This document shows, piece after piece, positions 34,046 to 43,502 of a stretch of 64,000 nt of DNA (its first letter is position 1; each line of letters starts with the position of its first letter). Below the pieces are notes generated by a model. It did not search any database. It saw only the letters and a list, made by a program, of their open reading frames with translations, and was not told the DNA's origin. The position numbers and the translations under genes were made by a program. This DNA is from Flavobacterium sp. ASV13 (GTDB lineage Bacteria > Bacteroidota > Bacteroidia > Flavobacteriales > Flavobacteriaceae), in contig NZ_JQJY01000001.1 in NCBI RefSeq assembly GCF_000745775.1, positions 310,001-374,000 on the forward strand, written 5' to 3'.

Positions 34046-34792
34046 TTATGCTGATATTCCCCCATCTATAGTAAAACTACTTCCTGTAATATAACCGGAT
34101 TCTGGTCCAGCTAAAAAATTAACCAATCCTGCTACTTCTTCCGGTTTACCAAAACGTTTAAGAGGAATTGCATTGATGAAAGCTTCTCTAATAGCCTCAT
34201 CACCAGGTAACATGTCTGTATCTATTGCACCAGGTTCAACTGTATTTACAGTAATATTTCTTGGCGCTAAATCCCATGCAAGTCCTCTTGTATAAGCTCC
34301 GATTGCTGCTTTAGTAGCAATGTAATCCGACATGTAAGGACTACCAATACGTTTTGCTCCCACTGAACCGATACTAACAATCCTTCCACCATCCGGCATA
34401 TATTTAATAACCGTACGAACAGCTTCAGATACAGCCCTTATATTAACATCGATCTGACGGTCGTATTCATCGGTTCTTTCTGATGCTGTTTCTAATGGTC
34501 CTTTTATTGAAATTGCAGCATTATTAACTAAAATATCTATTTTTCCATATTTCAATGCAATCTCATCAATTGATTTTTCTAAAGCCCCCTTAATTGAGCT
34601 ATCTACTTTGATAGCCAATGATTCACCTCCTGATTCTTTTATTCCTTTTACTATACTTTCTGCTGTTTCTTCGGAACTTACATAACTGAAGATAACATTT
34701 GCTCCTTCAGATGCCAAGCGTTTCACAATTGCTGCACCCATGCCGCGTGTACCACCAGTAACAAATACTGTTTTACCTTTTAGTGTTGACAT
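34046..34792 (-). CDS. SDR family oxidoreductase (FabG-like)
   Basis: This 248-residue classical short-chain dehydrogenase has the NAD(P) motif TGGTRGMGAA (residues 11-20), NNAA, the catalytic Ser in SIGSVGAKRIG, Tyr-x3-Lys in YIATK, and the late SGYITGSSFTIDGG signature. It reduces or oxidises a small carbonyl/alcohol substrate that cannot be told from sequence. It lies downstream of a quinone-reductase-like gene in the same direction (80 bp gap), so the pair may be one operon controlled by the divergent HxlR gene. Confidence 0.9.
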   Translation of the reverse strand: MSTLKGKTVFVTGGTRGMGAAIVKRLASEGANVIFSYVSSEETAESIVKGIKESGGESLAIKVDSSIKGALEKSIDEIALKYGKIDILVNNAAISIKGPLETASERTDEYDRQIDVNIRAVSEAVRTVIKYMPDGGRIVSIGSVGAKRIGSPYMSDYIATKAAIGAYTRGLAWDLAPRNITVNTVEPGAIDTDMLPGDEAIREAFINAIPLKRFGKPEEVAGLVNFLAGPESGYITGSSFTIDGGISA

Positions 34793-34872
34793 TACATATT
34801 TTTTTTAATGATTAATAATTAATTATGTGAGTTAATAATTGGTTGTAAAATATTTGGAAATGGTATAAGATA

Positions 34873-35820
34873 TTAATCCATTACAATGACAATCTTCCCT
34901 TGTGTGTGTCCTTTTTCAATTTCAAAATGTGCTTTTGCTATATCCCTCCATGAAAAAACCTTTGCTATATGGGGAACTAATTTTCCTTCTTCTAAAAGTT
35001 TTGCAACGAATTTCATATCTTGTCCATTAAATGATACCATATTATAAAATGCATTAATATATAAGGATTTTGCTTTCAGATTTTCCTCTTGTGTTATATT
35101 TGACCAGAGACTAATTAGGCTTCCGCCTGGCTTTACTATTTCCATACTTCTCATAATATGCCCATCTTTTTTCACAGCCTCAATAGCCAGATCAATATCT
35201 TTTTTCATAATATTCTCAAAAGGACCAAGTTGGTAATCAATGAACTCATCAGCCCCCAAATTCATTAAGAAATCTTTTTTAGAACCTGATGCTAAAGCAA
35301 TCACATGCGCACCAAAGTATTTAGCGAACTGGACAGCAAAATGACCTACTCCCCCTCCAGCTGCCGTGATAAATACACGGTCATTTTTTTTTATTCCTAC
35401 TTTATTGATTGGTTGCAAAGCAGTAAGTGCTGCCAATGAAGCAGCTGCAGCCTCTTCATAAGTACTATTTTTTGGTTTAATAGCCAATTGGGAGTTCGGT
35501 GCTGCAACATATTCTGCATATGTTCTACCAATATATGGATGTTTAAGTACTCCAAAAACATCATCTCCAATTTGCATATCAGTAACTTTAGCTCCTATTT
35601 GAACTATCTGGCCAGAAACATCCCAGCCTAAAATCAATGGAGACTCTTCGCCGAATATCCAACTGACGCTTTTATTTTCTCTAACAATAGCATCAGCCGG
35701 ATTTATACTTACAGCCTTTACTTTTATTAATACTTCATCGTCTTTAATAGCTGGAACAGTAACAGACTCAAAAGTAAAATTTTCAACTCCACCCTGCTCT
35801 TTCAGTACAATCGCTTTCAT
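34873..35820 (-). CDS. NADP-dependent quinone oxidoreductase / zinc-free alcohol dehydrogenase (MDR)
   Basis: The 315-residue enzyme has the medium-chain dehydrogenase fold: N-terminal GroES-like part (VSINPADAIVRENKS, LGWDVSGQIVQIG), Rossmann part with AAGGGVGHFAVQFAKYFG, and a closing EKGHTQGKIVIVMD. The zinc ligands of classical ADHs are absent, which places it with quinone/zeta-crystallin-type reductases. Such enzymes detoxify quinones or enones. It diverges from an HxlR regulator and shares a back-to-back promoter with it. Confidence 0.92.
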   Translation of the reverse strand: MKAIVLKEQGGVENFTFESVTVPAIKDDEVLIKVKAVSINPADAIVRENKSVSWIFGEESPLILGWDVSGQIVQIGAKVTDMQIGDDVFGVLKHPYIGRTYAEYVAAPNSQLAIKPKNSTYEEAAAASLAALTALQPINKVGIKKNDRVFITAAGGGVGHFAVQFAKYFGAHVIALASGSKKDFLMNLGADEFIDYQLGPFENIMKKDIDLAIEAVKKDGHIMRSMEIVKPGGSLISLWSNITQEENLKAKSLYINAFYNMVSFNGQDMKFVAKLLEEGKLVPHIAKVFSWRDIAKAHFEIEKGHTQGKIVIVMD

Positions 35821-35858
35821 AATATATTGAGTAATTGATTATTTGTGTTTTATTTGAG

Positions 35859-35891
35859 TGCAAAGTTATTTCCAATTAGCCTAACTTTGCA
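35859..35891. promoter_or_regulatory. Symmetric divergent promoters of the MDR and HxlR genes
   Basis: TGCAAAGTTA (35859-35868) and TAACTTTGCA (35882-35891) are a perfect 10-bp inverted repeat with a 13-bp spacer. Each arm contains a full -7 element (TAACTTTG), one facing each gene. The symmetry therefore may reflect two back-to-back promoters, possibly also a HxlR operator. Confidence 0.6.
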
Positions 35892-35922
35892 TTTAGTATA
35901 ATCGATGTTACTAAAATGAGAC

Positions 35923-36264
35923 ATGGCAAAATCTGATAAAATAGATCAACAAGAGGCTGCAAAAGCATTAGCAGATACCATTTATGTTATTGGTGGTAAA
36001 TGGAAACTGCCAATTCTTCATTCCATTTGCAGTGGCAATATAAGGTTTAAGGATATTGAAGAAAGCATTCCCGGACTTAGTCATAGAATGCTGTCCAAAA
36101 ACTTGAAAGAACTGGAACAAAATAAACTAATTACCCGGGTAATGTCTGACGAAACGCTTTTCTTTGAATATCACTTTACAGAATATTCAAGAGAATATGG
36201 TGATTTAATGTTGAAGATGATAGAATGGGGTAAATCACATCGGGAAAAGATAATTCAATCTTAA
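35923..36264 (+). CDS. HxlR family transcriptional regulator
   Basis: This 113-residue winged-helix regulator opens with the family signature (IYVIGGKWKLPILHSICSG) and contains IRFKDIEESIPGLSHRMLSKNLKELEQNKLI. HxlR proteins often sense electrophiles or quinones and control neighbouring reductases. Divergent placement from the MDR gene makes it the likely regulator of the MDR and SDR. It has no Cys in the N-terminal region, where thiol-sensing members such as YodB carry one. Confidence 0.92.
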   Translation: MAKSDKIDQQEAAKALADTIYVIGGKWKLPILHSICSGNIRFKDIEESIPGLSHRMLSKNLKELEQNKLITRVMSDETLFFEYHFTEYSREYGDLMLKMIEWGKSHREKIIQS

Positions 36265-36597
36265 TAAATTTTTATAGAATTTTTTTATCAGTAAGTTAAA
36301 ATTGGCATAGCCCAGAATTGCTGATGTGTTTTTTCGATTTTGATCTTCAAAAATTCAAAAAAGGATAATCAGTATAAACTCATACATCACCCATTCCAAA
36401 CAAAGTATGATAGTCTGAAATTGTATTTAAGTTTAGCTTTTTTACTCTAGTGGAATAATCAGGATTGGCTAATAATTTGTTTTAAAGTCAATTAAATCGG
36501 CTAAAGTATTTGGAAGTAATTTCCTGTCTTTTTTTTGAAGGGGGGTATTTCCTCTTAAGAAGTTCATCTTTTTTGAAGCAGACAAGTGCATTTAAAA
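36265..36597. other. Intergenic stretch
   Basis: I see no gene, repeat or convincing terminator between the two converging HxlR genes. Confidence 0.4.
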
Positions 36598-36942
36598 TTA
36601 TTTCATCTTCATTCTTCCCCTGTGCTGCTTTCCCCACTGCTCCATTGATTCCAGTACTTCGGTTAAACTGTGACAATATACCGTTAGCGTGTATTCAATT
36701 CGTGCTGGATAATCATCATAGACTTTTCGCGAAATCAGCTCGTTTTCCTCCAGATGCCTTAATTCTTTTGACAAGACCCGGTTTGTTATTTTAGGTATAG
36801 AAGAGAGAATTTCATTGAATCTCTTATTTCCATGATAAATAGAAATAATTATCGGCAGTTTCCATTTACCGCCAATAACATATTGCGTGTCTTGTACAAA
36901 CTTGATTTTATCTTCGAAATTCAATTCTTCTCTAATGCCCAT
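36598..36942 (-). CDS. HxlR family transcriptional regulator
   Basis: The 114-residue regulator carries the family core (QYVIGGKWKLPIIISIYHGNKRFNEILSSIPKITNRVLSKEL, shown here as a domain description). A palindrome TTGTATACAA lies at 36955-36964, just before its ATG, in the region shared with the divergent SDR gene at 37044. It probably represses that SDR, and perhaps the following hydrolase and SDR genes. Confidence 0.92.
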   Translation of the reverse strand: MGIREELNFEDKIKFVQDTQYVIGGKWKLPIIISIYHGNKRFNEILSSIPKITNRVLSKELRHLEENELISRKVYDDYPARIEYTLTVYCHSLTEVLESMEQWGKQHRGRMKMK

Positions 36943-36954
36943 TTAAGTATCCTT

Positions 36955-36964
36955 TTGTATACAA
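36955..36964. promoter_or_regulatory. Candidate HxlR operator
   Basis: The perfect palindrome TTGTATACAA, extended by a second GTAT repeat (36966-36969), lies 13 bp from the HxlR start codon and within 90 bp of the divergent SDR start. Confidence 0.45.
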
Positions 36965-37043
36965 GTATCAAATGTATATCTTTTATAGATAATTTTGATA
37001 TTTATAAGCAACAATTAAACATATAACATTAAAAAAAAGAAAA

Positions 37044-37871
37044 ATGGAAACAAATAGTAAAGTCTGGTTTATAACAGGTGCTTCTAATGGCTTTGGTTTA
37101 ACATTAGTAAAACAATTGTTGGAACGAGGAGATAAAGTTGCAGCAACTTCCAGAAACAAGGCCAGTATTGAAGAAAAAACTGGCAAGAACGCTAATCTTC
37201 TTGCAATTACGGTGGATATAACTAACGACGATGAAGTGAAAAGAGCAATTGAGCAAACTGTAAAAACATTCGGCAAAATTGATGTTGCCGTTAACAATGC
37301 CGGCTACATGCTTCTTGGCGCACAAGAAGAAGTTTCAGCAAAAGAATTTCAGGATTCTGTTGGGGTAAATATAATTGCCTATCAAAACGTAATCAGAAAC
37401 GTAATGCCTTACTTCCGCAAACAAAAAAGTGGGCATTTTTTCAATTTTGCATCTTCGGCCGGCTATTCAGCCGATGCTTGCGCTGGGAGTTACAACGCTG
37501 TTAAATCTGCTGTTATAGGCTTCTCAGAAGCTTTAGCAAAGGAAACCGGGCCATTTAATGTAAAAGTTACTATTGTTTCTCCAGGACTTTTTAGAACAAA
37601 TTTCTTAGGTGCGTTCCCGACAGCTCAAAAAACTATTGAAGTTTATGGCACGCAGCATTTAGTTGATGCGATGAATAAATTTAACGGTAATCAGCCAGGA
37701 GATCCTGAAAAACTGGTTAAGGTATTAATTAATACTGCAGGGAAAGATAATGCTCCGCTTCATTTAATCATGGGTACAGATTCTTATGATAGAGCCATTA
37801 AATATTACGAATCCCAGATTGAAAACCTAAAAAAGCTAAAAGAACTAAGCTGCTCAACAAATTTTGAGTAA
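37044..37871 (+). CDS. SDR family oxidoreductase
   Basis: This 275-residue classical SDR has TGASNGFGLTLVKQL (cofactor binding), VAVNNAGY (NNAG), the catalytic Ser in FASSAGYSAD and Tyr-x3-Lys in YNAVK, with an extended C-terminal region. It is related to the SDRs at 39185 and 40057 in the same cassette, showing local gene amplification. The divergent HxlR gene is its probable regulator. Confidence 0.92.
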   Translation: METNSKVWFITGASNGFGLTLVKQLLERGDKVAATSRNKASIEEKTGKNANLLAITVDITNDDEVKRAIEQTVKTFGKIDVAVNNAGYMLLGAQEEVSAKEFQDSVGVNIIAYQNVIRNVMPYFRKQKSGHFFNFASSAGYSADACAGSYNAVKSAVIGFSEALAKETGPFNVKVTIVSPGLFRTNFLGAFPTAQKTIEVYGTQHLVDAMNKFNGNQPGDPEKLVKVLINTAGKDNAPLHLIMGTDSYDRAIKYYESQIENLKKLKELSCSTNFE

Positions 37872-38021
37872 ATTCCTGTATATGAACACAATCCTAAGAG
37901 ATTTGGATACAGCCGGCCCGTTCATATTTCCCAATTTTGCATTATAATTTAGAAGGGATAATTATCAGGTAACTTGGAACATATGATGATAATTACAGAA
38001 GAAAGAATTAATCTATAAAAA

Positions 38022-39110
38022 ATGCGCAAAATAAATCAATTTTTTCGGAGCAATAATTTGAAATATAATACTCTAAAAGTAATTATTGCCATGTTTGTCT
38101 CCACTGCCGGATTTTCCCAAAATAAACTAAATAATAATTTAAAAAGCAATAAAATGAGCAATCATCAAAATGTCCTGGCTGTTGATTACGGACAGCTGAA
38201 AGAAGGAAAAAACAGACTATACTTCATGAGCCAAGGTTATAAATTGGCGGGGGACTTGTATCTTCCTAAAGATTTTAATTCCAATAAGAAATATCCAACA
38301 GTTATATATACTCGTGTTGGTACGCAGGTAAAAGAGCAGACAGGTGCAACCTACGGAAATAAACTTGCGGCAAAAGGTTATGCTTTCTTTGTCTTTGATC
38401 CCAAAAATTTTGGAGACAGCGAGGGAGAAGTCAGAAATTATGAATCCATTCACAATATGGTTCCAAACACTACAGATGCAATAAGTTTTTTAAGGACTTT
38501 AACTTTTGTAGACAGGGATAAATTTTATGGTCTGGGAGCCTGCGCAGGAGCTCCTTACATCTGCAATGTTGCCATTGGGGATGCTCGTATTAAAGCAGTA
38601 GCGACGTTGGTTGGTAATTTTGATGCCGCAGCTAGTTTGTTTGGTGCTTACCCGAAGGAAATTCTTGATAAAATGCTGCAAACTGCGGCAGAAGCAAAAC
38701 AGAAATATTATGAAACGGGCGAATATGAGATGGCGCCTATTTTCGGCGGGATGCCTTTGCCTCCACCAGACACAGCCTCTAAAGCAATGAAAGACGCATA
38801 TGGATATTATTTTCTTAGAGCAGGACAAGATAAATGCCCAAACTATACTACGAATTATCCCACAATAGGCCTTCCTGTTGATCCTTCAAGAGTATTTATG
38901 AACCAGGCAAAATTTTTTACTACACCTTTTTTAGTTATTGCGGGCAGTGAAGCCTTTACACATGACATGGATAGAGAAGTTTACGAAATGGCGGCAGGGG
39001 AAAAAGAATGGATGGATATCGAAGGTGCCTCGCATATGGACTTATATGACAATGATAAATACCTTGATCCTGCAATGGATAAGGTTGATGATTTTTTTAA
39101 AAAATACTAG
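38022..39110 (+). CDS. Alpha/beta hydrolase, exported, with a Cys at the nucleophile position
   Basis: The 362-residue protein has an N-terminal signal-like segment (LKVIIAMFVSTAGFSQ), then an alpha/beta hydrolase domain. The nucleophile elbow reads GLGACAGAP, placing Cys where most esterases have Ser. Acid and His positions are plausible at FVFDPKNFGDSEG and at the C-terminal GASHMDLYDN. This is typical of the dienelactone-hydrolase-like and YcjY-type groups, in which Cys nucleophiles occur. A hairpin terminator follows at 39121-39155. Confidence 0.8.
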   Translation: MRKINQFFRSNNLKYNTLKVIIAMFVSTAGFSQNKLNNNLKSNKMSNHQNVLAVDYGQLKEGKNRLYFMSQGYKLAGDLYLPKDFNSNKKYPTVIYTRVGTQVKEQTGATYGNKLAAKGYAFFVFDPKNFGDSEGEVRNYESIHNMVPNTTDAISFLRTLTFVDRDKFYGLGACAGAPYICNVAIGDARIKAVATLVGNFDAAASLFGAYPKEILDKMLQTAAEAKQKYYETGEYEMAPIFGGMPLPPPDTASKAMKDAYGYYFLRAGQDKCPNYTTNYPTIGLPVDPSRVFMNQAKFFTTPFLVIAGSEAFTHDMDREVYEMAAGEKEWMDIEGASHMDLYDNDKYLDPAMDKVDDFFKKY

Positions 39111-39120
39111 GCAAGATTCC

Positions 39121-39155
39121 CCATAGGATTGTGTAAAGAACAATCCTATGGTTTT
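39121..39155 (+). terminator. Rho-independent terminator after the hydrolase gene
   Basis: A perfect 12-bp stem CCATAGGATTGT / ACAATCCTATGG (39121-39132 with 39140-39151) is followed by TTTT. Confidence 0.85.
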
Positions 39156-39184
39156 AAAGTGTATTGAACGAAATAATAATCGGA

Positions 39185-40039
39185 ATGGAAAATCAGAAAG
39201 TATGGTTTGTCACAGGCGCATCCAAAGGACTGGGACTGACTTTAATTAAACTTCTACTGGCAGGTAATAATAAAGTTGTGGCAACGTCAAGGAATGCGCA
39301 AGAAATAGAATTACTGTTAGGGCAGCGTGAAAATCTTTTGGCTCTTACCGTAAATCTTGCGGATAATGATAGCGTAAGAAATGCTGTAGACCAGGCGGTA
39401 AATACATTCGGCCATATTGATGTGGCTGTAAATAATGCCGGCTACACCTTATACGGAAGTGTTGAGGCGATGACGGATTTAGAGTTTCGGCAAATGATGG
39501 ATATTAACTTCTTTGGAGCTGTCAATGTTATAAGAAATATTATGCCATATTTTAGGAAACAACAGTCCGGGCATATGATTAATATTTCATCAATTGCAGG
39601 CTACAAAGGTTTTGGTAATTCACCGGCGTATGCGTCCTCAAAATTTGCCGTAATCGGTCTCTCGGAAGCATTGGCTGAAGAGGCTGCAATATTCAATGTA
39701 AAAGTAACTGTCGTTGCCCCCGGATTTTTTAGAACGGATTTTTTGAATAAGGGTTCTGACATGGTCTGTAAAAATCCCATACCTGAATACCAGACTGAAA
39801 CACTGGTAAGAAGATTAAAGAATATGAATGGCTCGCAAACCGGCGACCCTGAAAAAATGGCCAAAGCACTCATTGAAATCTCAAACATGCAAAATCCTCC
39901 TTTACATCTTTTAATGGGGCCGGATGCATTTCAAATTGTAAGTGAAAAACGGCAGGCAGAAAATCAAGAATTTGAAACATGGAAACCCATAACTTTTTCA
40001 ACCAACATCGAAGTCAGTCAAAGTGAATCAATACTTTGA
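39185..40039 (+). CDS. SDR family oxidoreductase
   Basis: I use the ATG at 39185 (MENQKVWFVTGASKGLGL, 284 residues). The longer frame starts with TTG at 39164. Motifs are TGASKGLG, VAVNNAGY, Ser in ISSIAGYKGFG, and YASSK. It is a paralogue of the SDRs at 37044 and 40057. The tail from about residue 240 (NPPLHLLMGPDAFQIV) is shared with those paralogues and defines their subgroup. The substrate is unknown. Confidence 0.92.
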   Translation: MENQKVWFVTGASKGLGLTLIKLLLAGNNKVVATSRNAQEIELLLGQRENLLALTVNLADNDSVRNAVDQAVNTFGHIDVAVNNAGYTLYGSVEAMTDLEFRQMMDINFFGAVNVIRNIMPYFRKQQSGHMINISSIAGYKGFGNSPAYASSKFAVIGLSEALAEEAAIFNVKVTVVAPGFFRTDFLNKGSDMVCKNPIPEYQTETLVRRLKNMNGSQTGDPEKMAKALIEISNMQNPPLHLLMGPDAFQIVSEKRQAENQEFETWKPITFSTNIEVSQSESIL

Positions 40040-40056
40040 AAAATAATTAAAAAACT

Positions 40057-40890
40057 ATGAACAATCAAAAAATATGGTTTGTAACAGGTGCTTCCAAAGG
40101 AATGGGACTGCTGCTTACCAAATTGTTATTAGATAAAGGACATAAAGTTGCGGCAACATCAAGAAGTTTAGATTCGTTAAAGAAAAACGTCGGTATACAA
40201 AACCATCATTTCCTTCCTATTGAATTAGATATCACCAATAGTGATGATGTCAAACAGGCAATTGATCTAACCATCAGCTACTTCGGAGGTTTAGATGTCG
40301 CTGTCAATAATGCAGGATTTTCATATATTGGTAGTCTGGAAGAACTGACAGACGCCGAATTCAGGACAGCCCTGGATGTAAATTTATTCGGAACCGTAAA
40401 CGTAATTAGGGCTTCAATGGCTCACTTTAGAAGACACAAGTCCGGCCGCATAATTAATATAGCTTCTGCTGCCGGATATATTGCCGGTCCGAATATAGGA
40501 AGTTATGTTGCTTCCAAATTTGCAATAGTTGGTCTCACAGAGGCACTGGCTATGGAATCTGCACATCTAAACATCAAGCCTACAGTAGTATTACCCGGTT
40601 CTTTCAGAACCAATTTTTTAGGTGAAGATTCTTTAAATTATGCTAAAGACCCAATTGATGAATATCAGAGTTCCAATACATATAAGAGTTATGCAGAAAG
40701 AGCAGGAAAACAACCCGGCGATCCAAAAAAACTGGCTGCCGAATTAGTGAATCTGGCAGATATGGAAAACCCTCCCGTTCATTTAATTTTAGGTCCCGAC
40801 AGCTTTAAAATGATAATGGATAAAAGGGAACGTGATTTAAATGAATTTGAATCTTTCAAAGAAATATCATTATCTACAGATTTACAGTAA
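40057..40890 (+). CDS. SDR family oxidoreductase
   Basis: The 277-residue classical SDR has TGASKGMGLLLTK, VAVNNAGF, IASAAGYIAG, and YVASK, with a C-terminal NPPVHLILGPDSFKMI segment like that of its two neighbours. It lies 17 bp after the SDR at 39185 and is probably co-transcribed. A divergent or downstream AraC regulator (40933) may control it. Confidence 0.92.
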   Translation: MNNQKIWFVTGASKGMGLLLTKLLLDKGHKVAATSRSLDSLKKNVGIQNHHFLPIELDITNSDDVKQAIDLTISYFGGLDVAVNNAGFSYIGSLEELTDAEFRTALDVNLFGTVNVIRASMAHFRRHKSGRIINIASAAGYIAGPNIGSYVASKFAIVGLTEALAMESAHLNIKPTVVLPGSFRTNFLGEDSLNYAKDPIDEYQSSNTYKSYAERAGKQPGDPKKLAAELVNLADMENPPVHLILGPDSFKMIMDKRERDLNEFESFKEISLSTDLQ

Positions 40891-40932
40891 GTTCCCAATA
40901 TAAAAAATATGTTTATCAAATAACGTGCAAAT

Positions 40933-41847
40933 ATGAAAACGGAAAAGCCCTATAATATAAAATCAATATCAGAATATCATACCTTGTTAGGTATTGGAAA
41001 ACCACAGCATCCCTTGATCAGTTTGATCAACCATGAAGATATTAAGAATTTAACTGACGAAAGACTTAAAAATAAAACCTATGAATTCTACACGATAAGC
41101 AGGAAGATAAATTATGAGGGCACAATGAAATACGGACAGCATTTCTATGATTTTCAGGAAGGGGCAATGGTGTTTCATGGACCTAATCAGGTGATTGTTT
41201 CTCAACTGGCGGACAATGTAAATTTACAGGGCTGGACACTGCTGATACATCCCGACTTCATAAGAACATATCCACTTTCATTGAAAATTTCTCAGTTTGG
41301 TTTTTTTTCATATGCAATAAATGAAGCTTTACATCTATCCGAAACAGAATCAATTACTATAGAAGATGTCATGAACACTATTCGTAAAGAATACAGTTCT
41401 TCTATAGATATTTACAGTCAGGATATACTGATTTCACAAATTGAGATGCTGCTGAACTACTGTAATCGATTTTATAACCGACAGTTTATAACACGTAAAG
41501 CGGCAAATAGCGACCTGCTGATCAGCTTTGAAAAGCTGTTATCTGATTATTTTCAAAGTGAAAATCTTACCTTAAAAGGGATACCTTCGGTTCAATACTT
41601 TTCAAGCGAATTAAATATGTCAGCTAATTATCTTGCTGATATGCTAAGGAGCCTTACAGGTCAAAGCACACAGCAGCATATTCATGAAAAACTAATTGAA
41701 AAAGCAAAAGAAATTCTGACTTCTACAAATATGACCGCTAGTGAGATAGCCTATGAATTGGGTTTTGAATATCCTCAGTCATTTAGCAAATTATTTAAGA
41801 AAAAGACCGGCTTTACCCCTCTAGAATTTCGTCAATCATTTAACTAG
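40933..41847 (+). CDS. AraC family transcriptional regulator
   Basis: This 304-residue regulator has a ~190-residue N-terminal sensing part and a C-terminal AraC HTH (about 200-300, with MTASEIAYELGFEYPQSFSKLFKKKTGFTPLEFRQSF, quoted here only to identify the domain in two helix-turn-helix halves). It follows the SDR cluster in the same direction (42 bp gap) and probably regulates it. A cofactor or ligand cannot be told. Confidence 0.9.
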   Translation: MKTEKPYNIKSISEYHTLLGIGKPQHPLISLINHEDIKNLTDERLKNKTYEFYTISRKINYEGTMKYGQHFYDFQEGAMVFHGPNQVIVSQLADNVNLQGWTLLIHPDFIRTYPLSLKISQFGFFSYAINEALHLSETESITIEDVMNTIRKEYSSSIDIYSQDILISQIEMLLNYCNRFYNRQFITRKAANSDLLISFEKLLSDYFQSENLTLKGIPSVQYFSSELNMSANYLADMLRSLTGQSTQQHIHEKLIEKAKEILTSTNMTASEIAYELGFEYPQSFSKLFKKKTGFTPLEFRQSFN

Positions 41848-42311
41848 TAAATTTATTTACTGATTAATTGTGACATCACGGTACGCATTCTGACAATGGA
41901 GTAGATAGCTTTTCTGTGACTATACATCAGAACTTTTAATTTATTAATCGCAAATATTTAGTATTTTTAAGTTTTGTACATGATTTTATATTGAAAAAGT
42001 AAAACTTGGATTTGGTGTAGAATCGGTGCACAAAGGTTCAACACCTAAATCAAAATGGAATATACAGCGGTTTCAACCTTAAAGTTCGAATCCTGCTCTC
42101 CTCATCCCTTAGTAAATACACATAATTCCTAATAATTAGATTAAAGCGGTTTAAAACTCTAATATCCCAACCAAATTTTGATTTGAATATTCTCCAAATT
42201 ATTATATAATTTTACTAAAAACTAACTCGTTCTCATTAGATACCACCAAATTTTATTTTAGGGAATTTTATAAAAATCTATAATATCTTAATAAATTAAA
42301 ATATAAATAGG
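41848..42311. other. Right end of cassette 2, no gene
   Basis: This AT-rich region has a variant of the cassette motif (TGTAGAATCGGTGCA, 42016-42030) and a tRNA T-arm-like scrap (AAAGTTCGAATCCTGCTCTC, 42081-42100) of unknown origin. Confidence 0.4.
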
Positions 42312-42611
42312 TTTTAACATTTTTTAACGTTTAACCCCTACGATACATACAAACCGATTCTAAGTAAAAATTTAAAATAATTATCTTACAAATTCACTTG
42401 AAAATAAGCTAATTTCTTTAAATCGTTCATAAAATGGTTTGTAAATTGTTCAGTAAGGGTCACTCTTAAAAAAACGTTAAAACATAAGTTTTAGCGTTTT
42501 TTTGTGTCTTTTCTCTAGAATTTAACCCACTTTAACTTATAAATATGATCGGCTTGTAAATCCACTAAGGTCAACTTGACTGGATTCAAACCATTCATAA
42601 AATACTAAAAA
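42312..42611 (+). repeat. att-like repeat copy C (left arm, core, right arm, no intact small ORF)
   Basis: The left arm (CCTACGATACATACAAACCG and AAAATGGTTTGTAAATTG) leads to core GGTCACTCTTAAAAAAACG at 42458, the tRNA-type terminator hairpin, and the right arm with CGGCTTGTAAATCCACTAAG and GACTGGATTCAAACCATTC. The right-arm type (GGTCAACTTGACT version) agrees with copy D, not with B/F. The region after it lacks the small ORF. Confidence 0.75.
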
Positions 42612-43502
42612 ATAAGGATCATATACAAAAGTTGGGGATTAGGTAAAAAGATTAGATAAATACAATTCACTGCCCGAAGATTTAAAAACCTATACAAGCT
42701 GTTACATCATTTCATCTACAATTAATCAAAGGAGAATTAAACATGCTAATAGATAAAATGTTGTTGCTTTTAGAAAAAAACCGGTTGACCATAGTTTTCT
42801 TTAGAATATTTTCAGAAACTATAATATTCACATTAACTCGCGGTCAACACAGCCAAATGGCCAGTTGATCACAATTAGGACTATTTTTTTCACCACCTAC
42901 AAATTTTTGTTAAAGAGACAATAGTCCTATAAATGAAGTATTTTATCCTATAACTATCTCACTAACTGTATCTTATTTTGCAAAAGAAATAGAACTCCAA
43001 AAAAAGCATCAGCTTTATTTTAAACATTTCTATTTCATAAAAATAAAACAGAGTAATTAAACTAGAACGGAAATTAAATAATGCCAGAAAAATAAAGGGT
43101 CCATCTTTTCAGTCATATCATTAGTAACGTAAAATTGGCAACACAGAAACATCTAAATTATCATCTTCAATTTCATTAGAAGAGAAAGGGATCCTCGCTA
43201 TTGAAGGATTGAGAATCACAATAGTTCCATTAGATTTTGGCGTTTTTGTTAACTGTCTTATAGTTTAAAAACAGCAACGATCCACAAATAACCGCCAATT
43301 TAAACACTTATACTCTTATTGGTTCATTTATTACTTTTCGATAAATCTAACAACTAAATTATAAAAGTATTACTAAATGTTCCTGTAATTTATCTTTCAA
43401 AATATGATATTCCATATATCAATAAACAATTAATAATCAACGCATTAATATCTGATTTTCAGAACTAAATTTTTGAATTGATAAATAAAAGTAAAAAAAA
43501 CT
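42612..43502. other. Gene-free stretch (~890 bp) left of the LytTR gene
   Basis: I see no convincing gene. A pair AGGACTAT / ATAGTCCT (42877-42884 and 42921-42928) forms an inverted repeat with a 36-nt spacer. A GTTGACC/GGTCAAC pair also occurs (~42784-42790, 42841-42847). It may contain decayed sequence of a former cassette. Confidence 0.4.

Noticed and set aside
36488..36794. Open frames on both strands near the HxlR gene as additional proteins
   Set aside because: They lie within or across the HxlR gene and have no recognisable motif or start context.
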